This document shows positions 1 through 13,600 of a stretch of DNA of 64,000 bases, in pieces (position 1 is the first letter of the stretch; each line of letters opens with the position of its first letter). The notes under the pieces are model-generated. The model did no database searches. It was not told the DNA's origin and saw only the letters and a program-made list of their open reading frames with translations. The translations under genes and the position numbers were made by a program. Source of the stretch: Lutraria lutraria (taxonomy: Eukaryota > Mollusca > Bivalvia > Venerida > Mactridae); the NCBI GenBank assembly GCA_964023205.1, contig OZ026838.1, forward strand, positions 28,919,843 through 28,983,842. Direction: 5' to 3'.

Positions 1-94
1 ACAACTCCTCAATCATGGGGCCCCCCACAATACATTTGTCTAGTTCCAGCAGACTGTTAAAAAAGGACCGAATTTCACAATTCAAGACTAAGTA

Positions 95-1004
95 CAGTAA
101 AACCTCGATTATTCGAATGTCATTGGGCCCTGAAAAATCATTCGGATAATCCATGGTTTCGAATAATCCATTTCAGTATGATGTACTGTTTGGAAACGTT
201 AAATTCCTTACTGTCCATATTTTACAAGGGAATTAACTCTCGTATACAAACACAACGTTATAATAAGAATAAGATCAAATATATAACAAACACTAATTAT
301 TTATCTTTGTTTTATGAATGTATATGAGTTAACAAATGAAACAATAATTCTTGTTAAATGAATACCTGCGTATTTATGGATTATGCAGAACACAATCCGA
401 CCCAAAATTATGTCATTCACACTTTATTTACTAACGATCGACTAGGCATTGCTATCGTCACATTTTAAAATCAAAGATGTTATGTTTTTTTCTGTTTGGA
501 ACATTTTTTCACTAAATCATCATATTCTAGTTAGTTTTGTATTAATTGTGTTCGAATTAGTTTTTAAATTTTGAATGACGCTGGAATACAGATCACCAGG
601 TACGTACGCGTATTAACTTATTATACCCGAGATCATTGTGAAATATTCGTCGAAATTAGTATAAAATCGTAACAAACAATATGATCAACTTAACGATAAT
701 TAAACTGTTGACACGCTTCATGTATGAATTGATGTTACACATTGTTTGTCACACAACATTTTATTCTCAATTGGCCATTGTTATCAATTGACGAATTCGA
801 ATAATGGGTGTGAAAATATGTGCATTCGTAACTTTGGGGACCAAATAATGTATTCGGATTACACCAGGTATTCGTAAAATCCGATTCGTATAACCGGGGT
901 TCGTTGTAGTTGAAATATATAGCGACGTAATCGGGACCGTAGATTTAATTCGGATAATACCGGGTATTCGGATAATCGGTGTTCGGATAATCGAGGTTTT
1001 ACTG
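95..1004. mobile_element. Pogo/Tigger-like non-autonomous TIR element, 910 bp
   Basis: Inverted ends CAGTAAAACCTCGATTATTC (95) and its complement ending at 1004 are flanked by TA at 93-94 and 1005-1006. TA duplication with a CAGT start is typical of Tc1-mariner/pogo elements. Subterminal repeats of TTCGGATAAT-type motifs occur near both ends. There is no transposase; the 80-aa reading frame near the right end is just the translated repeat. It lies in an IPO13 intron. Confidence 0.8.
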
Positions 1005-1142
1005 TACATTACAAAAAACAGTAGAATTAAAGATTAACTTAATGAAACACAGGTTTTGGTCAAAATTTCTTTTTTTTCTGAATTTCACAATAACCTATTC
1101 CATGGATGATTTAATTGCTATATAAATATATCCAATACTTAC

Positions 1143-4100
1143 ATCTAGGGTTGAGGAATCATCCTGGAACATCAGTATAAGAGAATCTACAGGATTAGGC
1201 CAAAGTTCAGGCATAGAATGAAGTGCTAGTGAGGACAACTGAAAATAGGGTGTATACACAACATTCATATACTACTGTTGAAGACAGACAAAATTTTAAA
1301 ATATACTTCTATCTTTCAATTTTACTAGGTAAACTATAGTAAGAAAGTTTGAAATTAACAAACATAGCTACTTCAGAATGCAGTAACAATCCAGTTCAAA
1401 ATGGCTATATATTTGATAGATTCATAAATAAGATAATTGTTTAAAAGTAATATGATCGTAGTTAAATATCCAACAGTTCTAGACATTGAAACCAATATTT
1501 TTAGAATTCAAAGTTACAGCACACAAAAAATTGTTACTCACTGCTACACATAATCTGGTTAGTATCATTTTTGGTCCAGAGGCTGAATTTACTATCTGTT
1601 CCAGAGTTTTATTGCGCAGAGATTCAAACTGATCAGCAGGGACTTCAGTCCTTCAAGATACAATACAAGTAAAGTGACAGTGTTGGAAGTAAGCACCTGT
1701 TCTATTAAGTGGAAAATATGCTGTTATCAAATGATTTATTAAACATGGATGGTGCTATTACTGAAACAGCATATCTGATAAAATGAAGACAAGTTTTTGT
1801 TGCTACTTACTGTCCCTAATTTTGGAAACTTCAAAATAAAAATTCTTACTTAAAGTGTTGCTCTATCATAGGGCTTTAGATCTATATACAGACAAGCACA
1901 TGCTGATCCAATTGGATCATCAAATAAATTAGTCCAGTGTGTGGCATTTTTTTCAAAAGATAGCCAACAGATCTCAATTTTTATGGCCCAAAAGCCAAAT
2001 TACCAATTTAAAAAAATGGAAAAATGTATACCGATTCAAGCTGATCACTAACAAATGCCGAAGAATGTTTGTGAAAAACACTGCAATCCGGTATAGGTAT
2101 TGCATCTTTGGCACTCATAAGCATCAAACAGCCCAACATATGTAAAGATTGCATACAGAATTTTACAGATTTTGTACTCAATCATCAAGTTTAAATCAAG
2201 ATAATCAATTCAGATATTTGCTATGTACAGCCCTATTCTATTTCTTAAAGTTCCATAAGCATATAAATTTATTGGTCTTAACAGTTTCTGTTTGTCCCAT
2301 AACAGAGGAATCTGGTGTATTTTCCTCCCATGCATAAAATGTTTCCAAAACCACTATTTATAGAACAGCTGTGTTTTCCCCGCAGTCAAGTTATGCACAC
2401 ATCATAAAGTGATGTCATGCGCTCTACATTTTTCCAGATTACAAAAGCAAAAATCACGGAGTGTTTTTTGAAGAAAAAGGGCTCGTTTGATTGGTAATTA
2501 TTATCTTGGGATAATATTAGCAATAGCTTGTTTTTTGCATATTTTTTATAACAAAAAGCTAAGGGGACTTTAAATCCAAAAAGTCTGGACAGTTCTTACC
2601 AGTATTTGCTGATTTTGACATGAAGACAGCTAGCTCCAAAATACTGCACTTGTACACCCTACAACATTAAACAGAAGTACTCCACAAATATTCTTAATAT
2701 GTCCTTTATACATTGGTCTAATTTTTTTTTTTTAAATGACAAATACTCCATAAAAATTGTCATAAGAAATTAAAACACAATTAGAGAATAATAAATTACA
2801 CGACTTATAAATAATGACTAAATACATCAATGCGCTCTCAGTGATTCAGATTGCAGATCATTTTTATGAGACAGCTGTCCTAAGTGTAGGAAAATTCATA
2901 GGCCATTTTGTCCTAAATGTCAAAAAACTTTAGGACAAAAATAATTTTGGTATATATTCTAAATTAATTCATTTCAAAACATGAAATACCAGCCTCAGTT
3001 TCGTATACAATACGTATGTACTCGTAAGTTTTACTTTTCAATGCATAAAGTCTGTTGTCAATGCTGAAAATTTCAGTAACATGCACTAATGCAACCTAAC
3101 GCTGTTTTTTCACACCTGCTACTCGATAATTTGATACTTGATATTACTTACCTGTATTTTAACACGTATGTGTCATTATAAACAAGAAATCATAAGTCCA
3201 TAAAACATGTGTGAAACAAAATTTGTGCATACAAGAACTGTCACGGAGCACACATTTCAGTATATTTTAAAAAGGTCGAAACACATTATCCCACTTGCTA
3301 TTAGAACAAGGTGGCACAAATGACGTCATTACTTTTTTACGTCATGGTTGTGTTAGACATGAATTTCAACGCCTGTCGTTTTTTCTTTATTTGATCATTT
3401 CGGTTTAATCAAAGGCGGTGAATTGTTTTAGAAGTCGGTATCAAATAAAATTTGGCTAAAGCAAAAGGAGGCCGACATTCTATGGTCCAATTTTGGAGAC
3501 AAATTTAGTTTTCATTGTTCGCCTTTTCGATTCAGTAAATAACCAGTTTGTGTAGTCATGTGATCAACTTGGGAGAATATTGTTTGTATGTTACACACGT
3601 ATGTATTTATAAGAAATGTATTTTTATTTTCCCACATGTTTAGCATTGTAAACAGAATGTGCATAACTTTATAAAATCAATACAATGACATAATGACCGC
3701 GTAACAATCATTTGTGCAAATGGTTTTGGGCCGAAATTAAGATGGACGGGTTCTATGTAAAATACGCATTTTTCTGCTCCAAAAATCATGGTATGTAGAT
3801 TAATCTACACTATTTTTATAGAATCAGTCGCTGAGATTTTTTAGCAATGCTTTTTCTGGTAAAAATATGCGTGTTTACATGTGTACGCGTCTTATCTGGA
3901 GCACTGGCCTGAATGTCATATTTTCTCGAAAAACGATCGGCCATTTCATCCCATAAATGATATTTTAGTCGGCCATTTTGTCATATTTCTCGAAAAATGA
4001 TCGGCCATTAGCAGTTTTTATCGGCAAATTGCCGATGGCCGACGCCAATCTGAATCACTGACTCTTACAAACTCTTTGGCACTCCATCTTACATAGTACA

Positions 4101-4788
4101 GAATACTTGTTACATGGTTTCTTACTGACTTGATAAAGTGTAATATAGGGTCAGTAAATCAATAATGGACTCAAGATAATGCTTTCGGCCAATATATATT
4201 TTACAGACCTTGTTTCACACTGTACAGGGGCAGAAAGAAGCTGTGTAACTAGAAACAAGAATAGAAATTATATACTGAGATAAAATACTGCACCTTATCA
4301 GGGGCTAACAAATGCCAACAGAATGACCAGGCATCAGGTGAAACTTGTGCTGTTTGAAGCCATCTATGTACTTCTGGTTGCACAGCAGCATTACAGTAGA
4401 AATTATTTACAGCCTACAATAAAATGAATAATAAATATTCAGAAAAGAAAGACATTGTCACTGTTTCATGTCAAAATATGACATTATATATTTGTACTCA
4501 TAATTATAGAGCAAAATAACAATTTACTCGTAAGTTTTTCTTATTCCAAATGCAGTACAGTACTGATATCTACCATGCTCATGCTGTATGGCAATAGACC
4601 AAAGTTTCCCATAGCTGAAAAAGTTTTTAACTTAAGAAGCTAGATCATCATGTTGTTGAGAGCTCACAGAAAACACTATTCAAGTCTCACAAAAAAGCTG
4701 AAAAATTTAACTTCTGAAACTAAGTCACACAATAATAGATGTTTACCTTTTCTACATTTTCTGCAGTAAATTCTGTTGCCATGGCCAT
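1143..4788 (-). CDS. IPO13: Importin-13, N-terminal five coding exons (gene runs off the left edge)
   Basis: Karyopherin-beta family nuclear transport receptor that carries cargo through nuclear pores. Coding exons in transcript order: 4788-4747, 4413-4294, 2658-2600, 1650-1542 and 1238-1143. Every junction has GT donor and AG acceptor (one donor is the weaker GTGCAG) and the phases join cleanly, giving 142 codons. The protein opens MAMATEFTAENVEK. It then shows SPDAW, VQYFGASCLHVKISKYW, ADQFESLRNKTLEQI, LTRLCVA and SSLALHSMPELWP, which follow human IPO13 residue by residue without indels through the first HEAT repeats and importin-beta N-terminal domain. ATG at 4788 is chosen because it gives the family N-terminus; a second ATG lies two codons on. 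Later exons would lie left of position 1. Divergently oriented to RPA2, 2.9 kb apart. Comparison is with remembered human sequence. Confidence 0.9.
2839..4059. mobile_element. CAGTG-ended TIR element in IPO13 intron 2, hAT-like
   Basis: CAGTGATTCAGATTG at 2839 is repeated in inverse at 4045-4059. Inside both ends are GGCCATTTTGTC-type motifs (about 2900, and 3970-4020). It is about 1.2 kb with no coding capacity. The CANNG start suggests hAT, but a clean 8-bp target duplication is not visible (CTCT occurs close to each end). It lies between IPO13 exons 2 and 3. Confidence 0.6.
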
Positions 4789-4943
4789 TCTTCAACTCAC
4801 TGTATTGAATAACAACTACATTGACACACCACAAAAAGTATGTATCTGAATGAAATCAACAAATGGACCTAATGATAGGAATAGACTTAACAGACTAATT
4901 AGTTATTTTTATAATACATAGTTCCCACGACTACAATATTTAC

Positions 4944-4980
4944 CTCCCTTGGCGGCCATCTTTCTTGGCAAATTCAACAA
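4944..4980 (-). promoter_or_regulatory. IPO13 leader: YY1-like motif and possible 5' UTR exon
   Basis: On the minus strand the sequence AAAGATGGCCGCC (rc of 4951-4963) matches the YY1 core AAGATGGCGGC, a common element at the start of housekeeping genes. It is followed by GGGAG|GTAAAT, a good donor with the exon ending at 4944. An acceptor TACAG lies just before 4799, eleven bases from the IPO13 ATG. A short untranslated first exon spliced to 4799 is therefore plausible. The true transcription start is not visible. Confidence 0.45.
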
Positions 4981-6480
4981 GCATTGATAGAATATTGATA
5001 GAGTGTATCAGAATTTAGTTAAGAAGATGCACAGAATGAAAAGCATATATTGCAATTTCCACATCAAATAATACTAGCCGCTAAGCAAGTATAAAGGTTA
5101 GAATGTTTTACTTATTTGACATCATAAGTAAAGCATTGTCATTAGCATGCCATACATACTAGAGTAAGTTGTGGCAATGACAGAATGAGCAATTCTTTAA
5201 TTGTAAATCCAAGTCGTGAATATATTCAGTAGTATACTAGTAATCCATTAGTATTAAGTTAATGTGAAACAGTCTATAAGTGTGACTGCGGCTAGACTAA
5301 CAACAACATAAAAGATGTTGATATAACACATACATTTTTATCCCCCGGCCTCAAATGCTCTGAGACCTTTTATAGACATGTCAGGATTGGCAGACATGTA
5401 CCAAATGGATTGCAGAAGCAATGATGGGGACACTGCATTTAAATTATGAACCAATGTCATAAAATAGACAATACGAATTATCAAGACATACTAAAATGAC
5501 CTATTAGTAAACAATACAATATAAATTAATTGACTGAACCGGCTACAAAAGCATATCCGAATAAGTGTATAGTTTTACACCGGACATGTCTTAATACATT
5601 AATACTAAACATACGATCAAATGTATGCATATTCATTGCATCATGTAGACGTATGTACTTTTATTTAAATGAATGCGAAGTATCAAAAGCGACTGTTGAC
5701 CATAAAAATGCAGATAATCTGTTAAAAATGCGTCTTACCATCAGCTGATTTGTAGAGTCGGGTATGGGCTAAATTCCTTAACACTATGGAATCTGGTAAC
5801 AGATCGTCCTTTTCTCCAGCATAATGATCATGATGTGCGAATGAAAGGGACTTTACATTATTCCCATAATTATGTGTATGTAAAGAAGTTAAAGGTAAGT
5901 TTAATCAAAACTTGAGCGCATCAAATGAACTATTATACAAATAAATACCAATTATACTCAATTTTGGCAGGTACGTGTCGTTTATAGTAATATATACGGA
6001 TCTGTTAAAACAGTCCATGGATACATGCCTGAGTTCAATATTGCAAAGTAAGAATCCTTGAGTGTTGAAAAAAAGCATTTGAAACAATGACACTTATACG
6101 TTTCTTTACTGGTGCATATTATATATACAGAGGAAGTATAATTATAAATTAAGTCTCAATCTGATGGTGATCGAACTTTTACAATTTGATATAGAAGCAT
6201 GGTAGATGGGAACATTACTGGTTGATGCATTTCCATCCTGACAAATGTAATATCTTGAGTATCACACAGAAAGGGAAGCCTATCATAACCCCTATAAATT
6301 ACATAATCCGCGATCATACACTGGAAATGGTAAATTCAGCCTAATATCTTGGAATTACTCTTCAAAATAATCTTATTCAAATTCAATCTGTAGGAAAGCA
6401 AATCAGACTCTTGACTTTAAATAGAAGTCAAAGATGCGTCGAAACCTTATTATAAATTACAAAAAGTAAAAAAAAAATAT
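4981..6480. other. Intergenic spacer, IPO13-RPA2
   Basis: AT-rich DNA with only short, low-complexity reading frames and no recognised exon, RNA gene or repeat boundary. Upstream regulatory DNA for IPO13 may lie at its left end. Confidence 0.5.
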
Positions 6481-6489
6481 ACCCACAAA

Positions 6490-6760
6490 GTCATTGTCAC
6501 GCCAAAGTTGGAATATGCATCGCCAGTCTGGGACCCTACATTAAAACCCAAATCTATCCAATTGAAAGTATACATGTGCAGAGACGTGCTGGTCGCTTCG
6601 TTACAAATCGTTTTCAAAACACATGCAAGCTCAGTTTCTGACATGTTGATACGATCTCTGGAAATCCGTAGAACGAGCTTGGACATGTTAGATATTTTTC
6701 TACAATTTTTCTACATTATCGCCATTACATGCTCACCAAGACGTACCATGCAATGATAAC
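6490..6760 (+). pseudogene. Decayed LINE reverse-transcriptase fragment
   Basis: Translation gives LEYASPVWDP followed by MLIRSLEIRR. LEYASPVWDP and SLEIRRT-like motifs are characteristic of the end of non-LTR retrotransposon reverse transcriptases (Jockey/CR1 type). In a second frame the intervening bases read QRRAGRFVTNRF, the RRAARFV motif normally between them, so at least one frameshift breaks the gene. No 5' part, endonuclease or poly(A) tail was found. Inactive relic. Confidence 0.65.
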
Positions 6761-7570
6761 ACAAACAGGGTAACCCTTATTTCCATTGCGGTCCCTAAAT
6801 GCTGGTGGCATGACATAGCTAGCGAGGCAATGGTAATTTAACAGTGTTATCATTAGTTTGATCGCTTAATCAGTTCTGTAGATCACACATACCGATAACG
6901 AAGATTTGATGACGAAGATTTTAATGTACCCCTCTTATATGGTCGTCTATATTCGAAGTTCAAGGTTCCATATACTGAAATGTCTGACTACTATAGTTAG
7001 TGACGTAATCTAGCATCTAAGAATGAATGTAATGAGAAATGCATGCAATGCAGATTTTGTTATTTACTTTTCTACATGGGGTATATATATATGTTATTTA
7101 TGTTCTGAGAGTTACTGTTAAAAAATCCAGACTGGATCAACTTATTGAAAAACAGTGCATGAGTACGTAATCTCAGAGACGTATTACGTCTCTGGTAATC
7201 TTAAAAATCAATAAAATGATATCTGACACAACTACACCTGTACATCTATGACCTTATGTACACCATTGATTATCTTTGTCTTTAAATCGTCTACAATTTA
7301 AATCAGTCAAATGGTGTACAGTACGTGAATGTGAAATTATGGCGTAGACTTTTTATTTGGCCCGAGTAACAGTTCATCTTCTCCTTTTTCTTCCAATGCC
7401 TTTCTGCATGCTGTCAAGAATAATAAAAGAAGATAAATAAAAAATGTGCTATATATTTGAATATTTAGGTCTTCGCAAAATAGTGGTATGTAGAGGTCCT
7501 AACTAAATGCACGCAAATACCGTATTAGATCCTGACCGGACACCTGCCAGACGGTTTTTAACTAAACTCC
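6761..7570. other. Spacer upstream of RPA2
   Basis: AT-rich sequence with no recognised gene. It is likely to contain the distal RPA2 promoter; only the proximal E2F-like site is recognisable. Confidence 0.4.
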
Positions 7571-7573
7571 ATA

Positions 7574-7583
7574 TTTTCGCGCC
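7574..7583 (+). promoter_or_regulatory. E2F-type binding site in RPA2 proximal promoter
   Basis: TTTTCGCGCC matches the E2F/DP consensus TTTSGCGC and lies 70 bp before the RPA2 ATG. E2F control at the G1/S boundary is well established for DNA-replication genes. The match is direct; function in this organism is inference. Confidence 0.6.
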
Positions 7584-7652
7584 ATATTGGAGAGAGAAAT
7601 CGCTACTGTTTTGTTACGAAGATATTTCATCTATTGTTATTCAAAGCCAAAG

Positions 7653-10600
7653 ATGTGGAATGAACAAAGTGGTTTGTTATTTTTCACATTTATACTAGTA
7701 TATTTTAAATTCTACTTATAATGCATGACACATCGATGAATGAATAATATCTTTCAAAAGTAATAGGATTTCGCGAATGTTTTTATTTCCTATTTATAAG
7801 TATTCTGTTGTGTCTTTGTGAACTTAGGTATCTAGAATAAAGAAAAAAAGGGAAAAAATATTTTCTCAGCTGTTTTGCGAAGTTCTTCGGGGTCATTACC
7901 CCCGGAATATTCTTTTAAGACAATATAATACAATGAATATTGGCCACCTTGCTGTTGACAGTGTTGTGTTAACTTTTCAGCAGTGTGGTTGAGTGTCCAC
8001 CTACGGTGGCAGGGTTCTAGCCAGGATTTTTTTAAGGCATGTTGCAAATACAAATTTGAGTCACCCGTGAGCGGTACTGTTAATGACTGAATATGTGCAA
8101 GTGGGGGGGGGGGGGTAAATTCATATTTTAGTGAATTTTAAAGTCAAAAGACAGAATTGTTAAAAAGTGTTACAAATATATAACATATCACACACAAATC
8201 AATAGGAATTAAGATACATGTATCAGTTTTGCATGTCCAAAAATCATTTGTGTAAATCCGAGGCGCCATGGTTTTGACAGGATGCTCTTTTTATGGAAGT
8301 ACATGGAATGTCAACCCATACTGCTCTATCAGGCACGCACTTCTTAGGTCTCCTTTGATAGTACATGTAGTGTTTCTCTATTTTATATGTAAGCACTTAC
8401 ATTAGAACTCCAACTCAGAGATGGTTTTATACTTTAAGTTTATTGCTCAGTGGCTATTTAATAAATGATGTACAATAGGCCTACTATCAGAGAAGCAACT
8501 ATACAGACAAGTAACTGATAAGCCAAGTGACTATAAGATTAACTCAATACACTACACTCGACAGTACACATTTGTTTACATTCTGTAGTGTTACGTCTAG
8601 GCCTTTACAACGGGGCGCCGCGCCCTGCCCTTTTTTCATCCCGCCACGCTGCCCCTTTCTAGCGCCACTCTGCCTAATTAGTCTAAATTATGCCCCAACT
8701 TCGTGTATATACACATCAATTACCTTGGCTCGCTTCAGGCAATAAACAGCAAGCGGTTAATCACGCGTGTAATCCAGTAGTACACATATCGACATATCGA
8801 TGGTTCCCATTCTTAGCGCACAGACTGGGGTTTACATAAAGCCGGGACAAAGAAACGACTTCCGACATGCGCGGTGAAAATATCTGGGTTTTCCCAAATT
8901 AATAGAGGCCAGTGATCGGGAAAGGCATGCGCCATAGTCACATTAAAATTCAAAATGTCACATCGTCTTTTGCACCTGATGCGCCCATGTCACGTTCCGA
9001 TTTTCAATATAATTTTCGTGTACGAAATAAAGCGAGTATGCAATACATACTGCTGCTCAGCGTCATCCGACGCTTAACGTTATTCTTTGCATTTGCATGC
9101 AAGCGCCTAATGATATAGACGCTCTGCGTCGTCTGACGCTTAGCATGATTTCTGTTACCCCGGAAGCTTCATTCGCACATGCCTGCTGACAACCGGCTTA
9201 CGCTTGATTCTTCGCTCTAAACGGGAAACCAGTGCATAATTAACATTATTGGTTCCCATTTTTTCGGCGAAGTGACGACGGGCATGTAGCCGAGTCACAG
9301 AAATAAAAGAGAAACGGATGAATATGAGCCATCCCCAGCGAATCAAATATAATGCTTCGTAAATTGACTTCTTTGGGATTATTCACCAACTTAGCTACTT
9401 GGAAGTATTCTAATACTGGTTTCTACAGCGTTTATATTGTTAGTGATGAAGTACGGAAAATTTGCATGAACATGCAAATGTTGCACTCGGCCAACTCACG
9501 TTTTTATCGTGTTTAGACTTAGTTGTACTCATTTTAAAAGTCATGGCTATAACTGTGTATAAATTAGTAGCTACACAAATGGTGGTTATTTTTACGCCCT
9601 AGTTGTGAGAATTGTTTAAAAAATGAACGAGTTGCAGCCTGTTTTCGTAGCCAGGTGTACTTTCGGTTTAGTGATGTTACCTTTCTATGAAGTATCATTC
9701 AGAATTTCGACAAACTCGGAAACGAAGCCAATGTAGTTTGGATATGGTGTATTGAGATGAGATTTTAGTTATGAAATATGTACCAGAGTTGAAATGCGAT
9801 CTTATGGGATAATTGTGCAGAAAGCAGACTTTTCTGAATTGAAAGCCTGCTGAGTATATTTGCTTATATACCATAAGTCACTGACTTATTTGTAACTAAT
9901 TTTGTTACTCAGTTATCATCTGCCAATAACAATGCCTCTCAAAATTTTAGTTTGTTATCTCATTAAATGTCACATTGGATTTTGAAAATGTCACATTGAT
10001 ATCGAAAATGTCACATTGATTTTCCGTCCGAAAGGGCCATTGTCCCATTAAGAAAATTTCTTTCCCGATCACTGTAGAGGTGTAACAAATAATAACACAA
10101 AACCGGCTTTACTTTAATGTTTGAAGTGCAATTAAGGCTGTCTCAGTTGTGTTCTACGAACAATAGACATATAAATTATGAACAATAGATAGATAATAAG
10201 TATTGTACGGGGACAAATGTAATTAATGCGGACAAATTGTATTCTCCACAAACCACACCTCGCCGACAACAAGTTCACATGCCCCTTTTCCGCAGCACCC
10301 TGCCCTTTTTCATTTCTAGATATAACACTAATTCTGTAGTCATAGTTAGATTGACATCAAATTTTTAGAATATTTTTTCTTTATGTGTATTTTCAGCAAT
10401 CATTGCATATTTCATAGTAAGAAATTTTATTGAATCAATTAAACTTTTTATTGACTGAATAAAATGACAACAAACATAACACATCGTGACTCCCAAAGTT
10501 CAAACCGAAAGTAGAAAATGACGACTGACATTTTTTAACCGGAAGTAGCTGTACTCACTCCTTTATGACATCAGATCGTATAAGTTAAACTTGAATCATT

Positions 10601-13600
10601 TTTTTAAAGTCCTAGGGATATCAACTGCATGTAACTTCTGTTAAAATTTAATAGATAATGATATTTAAGTTACCGTTTTCCGAAACTAACATCCACAGAA
10701 ACATATGTTTCCATTTAGGATCTAAAGATTGGATTATGTCAAGATCGGTGTTGCGGATTTCTGATCAGAACTCACATCATGAATGTTATTCCATCGACTC
10801 ATATGAGTCTCGTTTCGTTTTTAATGCTCAAAGATTCCTCGGTGATCGATTTGCTAACGCGTTTTTTTTTTATATCCTCGTCTTTCGTGTAGATCTACGT
10901 GCATTAAAAATGTTCAGTCTTAATTTCACGGTTATGTCGCATGATATCAATAATTATTATTTGCACACCGATACTGTAGATCTATGCATTTTTCGTCGTT
11001 GTAAATATAAATCATTCGCAGAGGCATAGTAATCATATGTTGCCCAAGAAACGTGTAATCTAAATACACACGATACGTCATCAGCAATGAATTTCATTCC
11101 GAAATAAGTTGCTATCACCGAATGACGTCACTAACAGTGGAATGTGTCAATTTATATTGAGGCAACTGCATAACGGGTTGAAAACAAAATTGTCATTTTA
11201 AGATCATTGTGTGTGTACCACAGGTATCGTTAATATTTTTAACTTTATGCGAAATATGCATGGCAAGCGACACTCCACTGACTGCATATAAATAAGAGCT
11301 GCATAAATTGTGTAAACTTTCAGAATCATAATTATGATAGCTACTCGTGAAAAACAATGCGGCGAAAATCAACATCTTCAAACGGCGCAATTCTGGATGT
11401 TTAGTGAAAGTGTGCATGCGATAATTATAAGAAAATTTTGTCAACACTCTTGCTTAAATTTTCACGGTCATAACATCGAGTATTTATTTGAAACACGTGG
11501 TAAGGCGGGGCTACGATTTTGTCAGCAACATGCGTCATGCATTCGAGACTGTCATTGGTTTATTGATATTTGATTGACACTGTTCTTAGTGACGTAACGA
11601 GTCAGCACGCGGCACATATTCGGATGTAGTTGCCTTTATAATTGGTTGTGTATACAAGCCATGTCGTATACGTAATTAAGGGATGTCGGTGGAATTAAAG
11701 GATGTCGAATATACGACTGTAAGCCTGAAGGCATGTCGTGGACGACATGTGATATTAGGCTGGCTAGAACCCTGGGTGGTAGGTGTGTTAAATCCCTGCA
11801 GTGGACCATGTTTCATTTGTACTTAAATTGTAGTTTACTGATTTGATAATAATGCTGTTGTCACATCTTGATTGATATATGCTGACACTGCAAATAATAT
11901 AAAAAATAAAATTACTTTACAATATGATTCTCTGTCTTATTTCAGGATTTCAAGGCTATGATCAAGGCCGAGGTGGTGGGTCTGGATTTATGTCCCCTGG
12001 AGGATTTGGTACTCCTCAGCAATCAGATGACAAGAGGGTATTTTTGTATTCTTAAATTCTTTTTTATCATACTTGTAAATCATTCTTCTTCTGTATAATG
12101 GGTAGAAATCCTAATGGAAGTCTAGTACATAAAATCTACATTGTCCTTGGTGTGGATCAAAATTGGATTCTGTGCAACATTCATTTATAATTATATGAAG
12201 CACATTTATAGTTGAAAATCTGAATTCAATGTGAAAATGTAGGATTGTTGATAAAATTAAAAAAAATTAACATAAACTATTAGAAAGATTATAATTAAAT
12301 TTTGTCATTGGGTATAAGTTATTAAGTATAGTGTGTAAGATATATAACATGAATTCATTATTATTAAAGTATATTTATTTCAGTCGAGACAAAGAGTCGC
12401 GAGTATTGTACCAGTGACCATTGCTGAGGTCATCAACTCTTCACAAGTAGATGAAAAATTCTTTTCTGGAGAAATAGAGATATTTCAGGTTTGTTGAGTA
12501 TAATTCTTTCTAAGATAGTTTGCATTTTTTAAAATATGCTTAAAGTTGTATTTCAAATTGACTGGACATATCTTTGAATAATTATTTTTAAAATGACTAC
12601 TTTGAAAACATGTCAGTTAAATTCTCTTTTAACAAAGCTGTTCTGTTTTTCGTCTTTGTATTTGAAAACTGATGTTGCCCCTGAAACAGGAAAGTTGGCT
12701 TGTTACAATATCAGTGATTTTTTTCCTAATTTTGTGAAGGGTCCGTGTGAAAAATTAGCGTCATTTTCCCTTAAATTGTGATTTTTTTTTCCCATTATTG
12801 TGAAAATAGAAACATGTATTAAAATTAACCTAAAATCAATCATTTGACATCCTTTGGCTGCTGCTTTGGTCTAATAATAAGTTGAATTGCGCGACATGAT
12901 TGTAATTTACGTAATCTTAAAGATCAGTTATTTTTGGGTGGTTGGGGATGGGGCCTTTAAGGATAAGATACCACAATTCGAACAGGTTTACATGAAACAT
13001 CCATTAGATGATGTCCTAGCACCATGTGGTGCTGTGGTCCGAAATTAGTATACTTCGTGGACATATGAATGTAACTACCGTTCATGAAAATTAAAGATTC
13101 TTTGATATTTTATCGCCGATAATGCTTTATGCAACATGATATTGTAGTATATATTCCATAAATACTATCAAAACATATGATTTAATATCCAGTAAAGTAT
13201 ATAGCAATTTTCGGAAAATACGACTCGGACCGTACTGTATGGTAACTTAAACTTTATTCAATACCATTGACGATGCAGAAAAGAATTTGTCATCTGCATT
13301 ATTAATCACAGCTTTGGGCAATTAAAATTGGTGTTGATAGGTACAAACAAACAAACAACATACATAGACATGGTCAATTAAAGATATGACTGATTGAGAA
13401 CCCATTCCTGTAAAATTGACCCACTTTCGTTTTCAATGGTAAACAAAGCTATTTTCGGAAAATCAATCTAAAATAACAAATGTTGGATACAGCATTTTCA
13501 GAAAATTGCACTCGTCATCGGACATTAAAGGGTTTATTTACAAATTGTTACCTTTTCTGGCAAATTTTTCATCTTTTTGATTAGAGGAAAACTGATTTTC

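Noticed and set aside
1..61. Possible further IPO13 exon after an acceptor at about 46
   Set aside because: The in-phase translation reaches a stop, and no frame resembles the next part of importin-13.
767..1009. 80-aa minus-strand reading frame rich in Ile/Arg/Thr repeats
   Set aside because: It is a translation of the TIR and subterminal repeats of the element at 95-1004.
10658..11029. 123-aa reading frame in RPA2 intron 1
   Set aside because: Inside a TIR element, no recognisable motif, base composition like its surroundings, no splice or poly(A) context.
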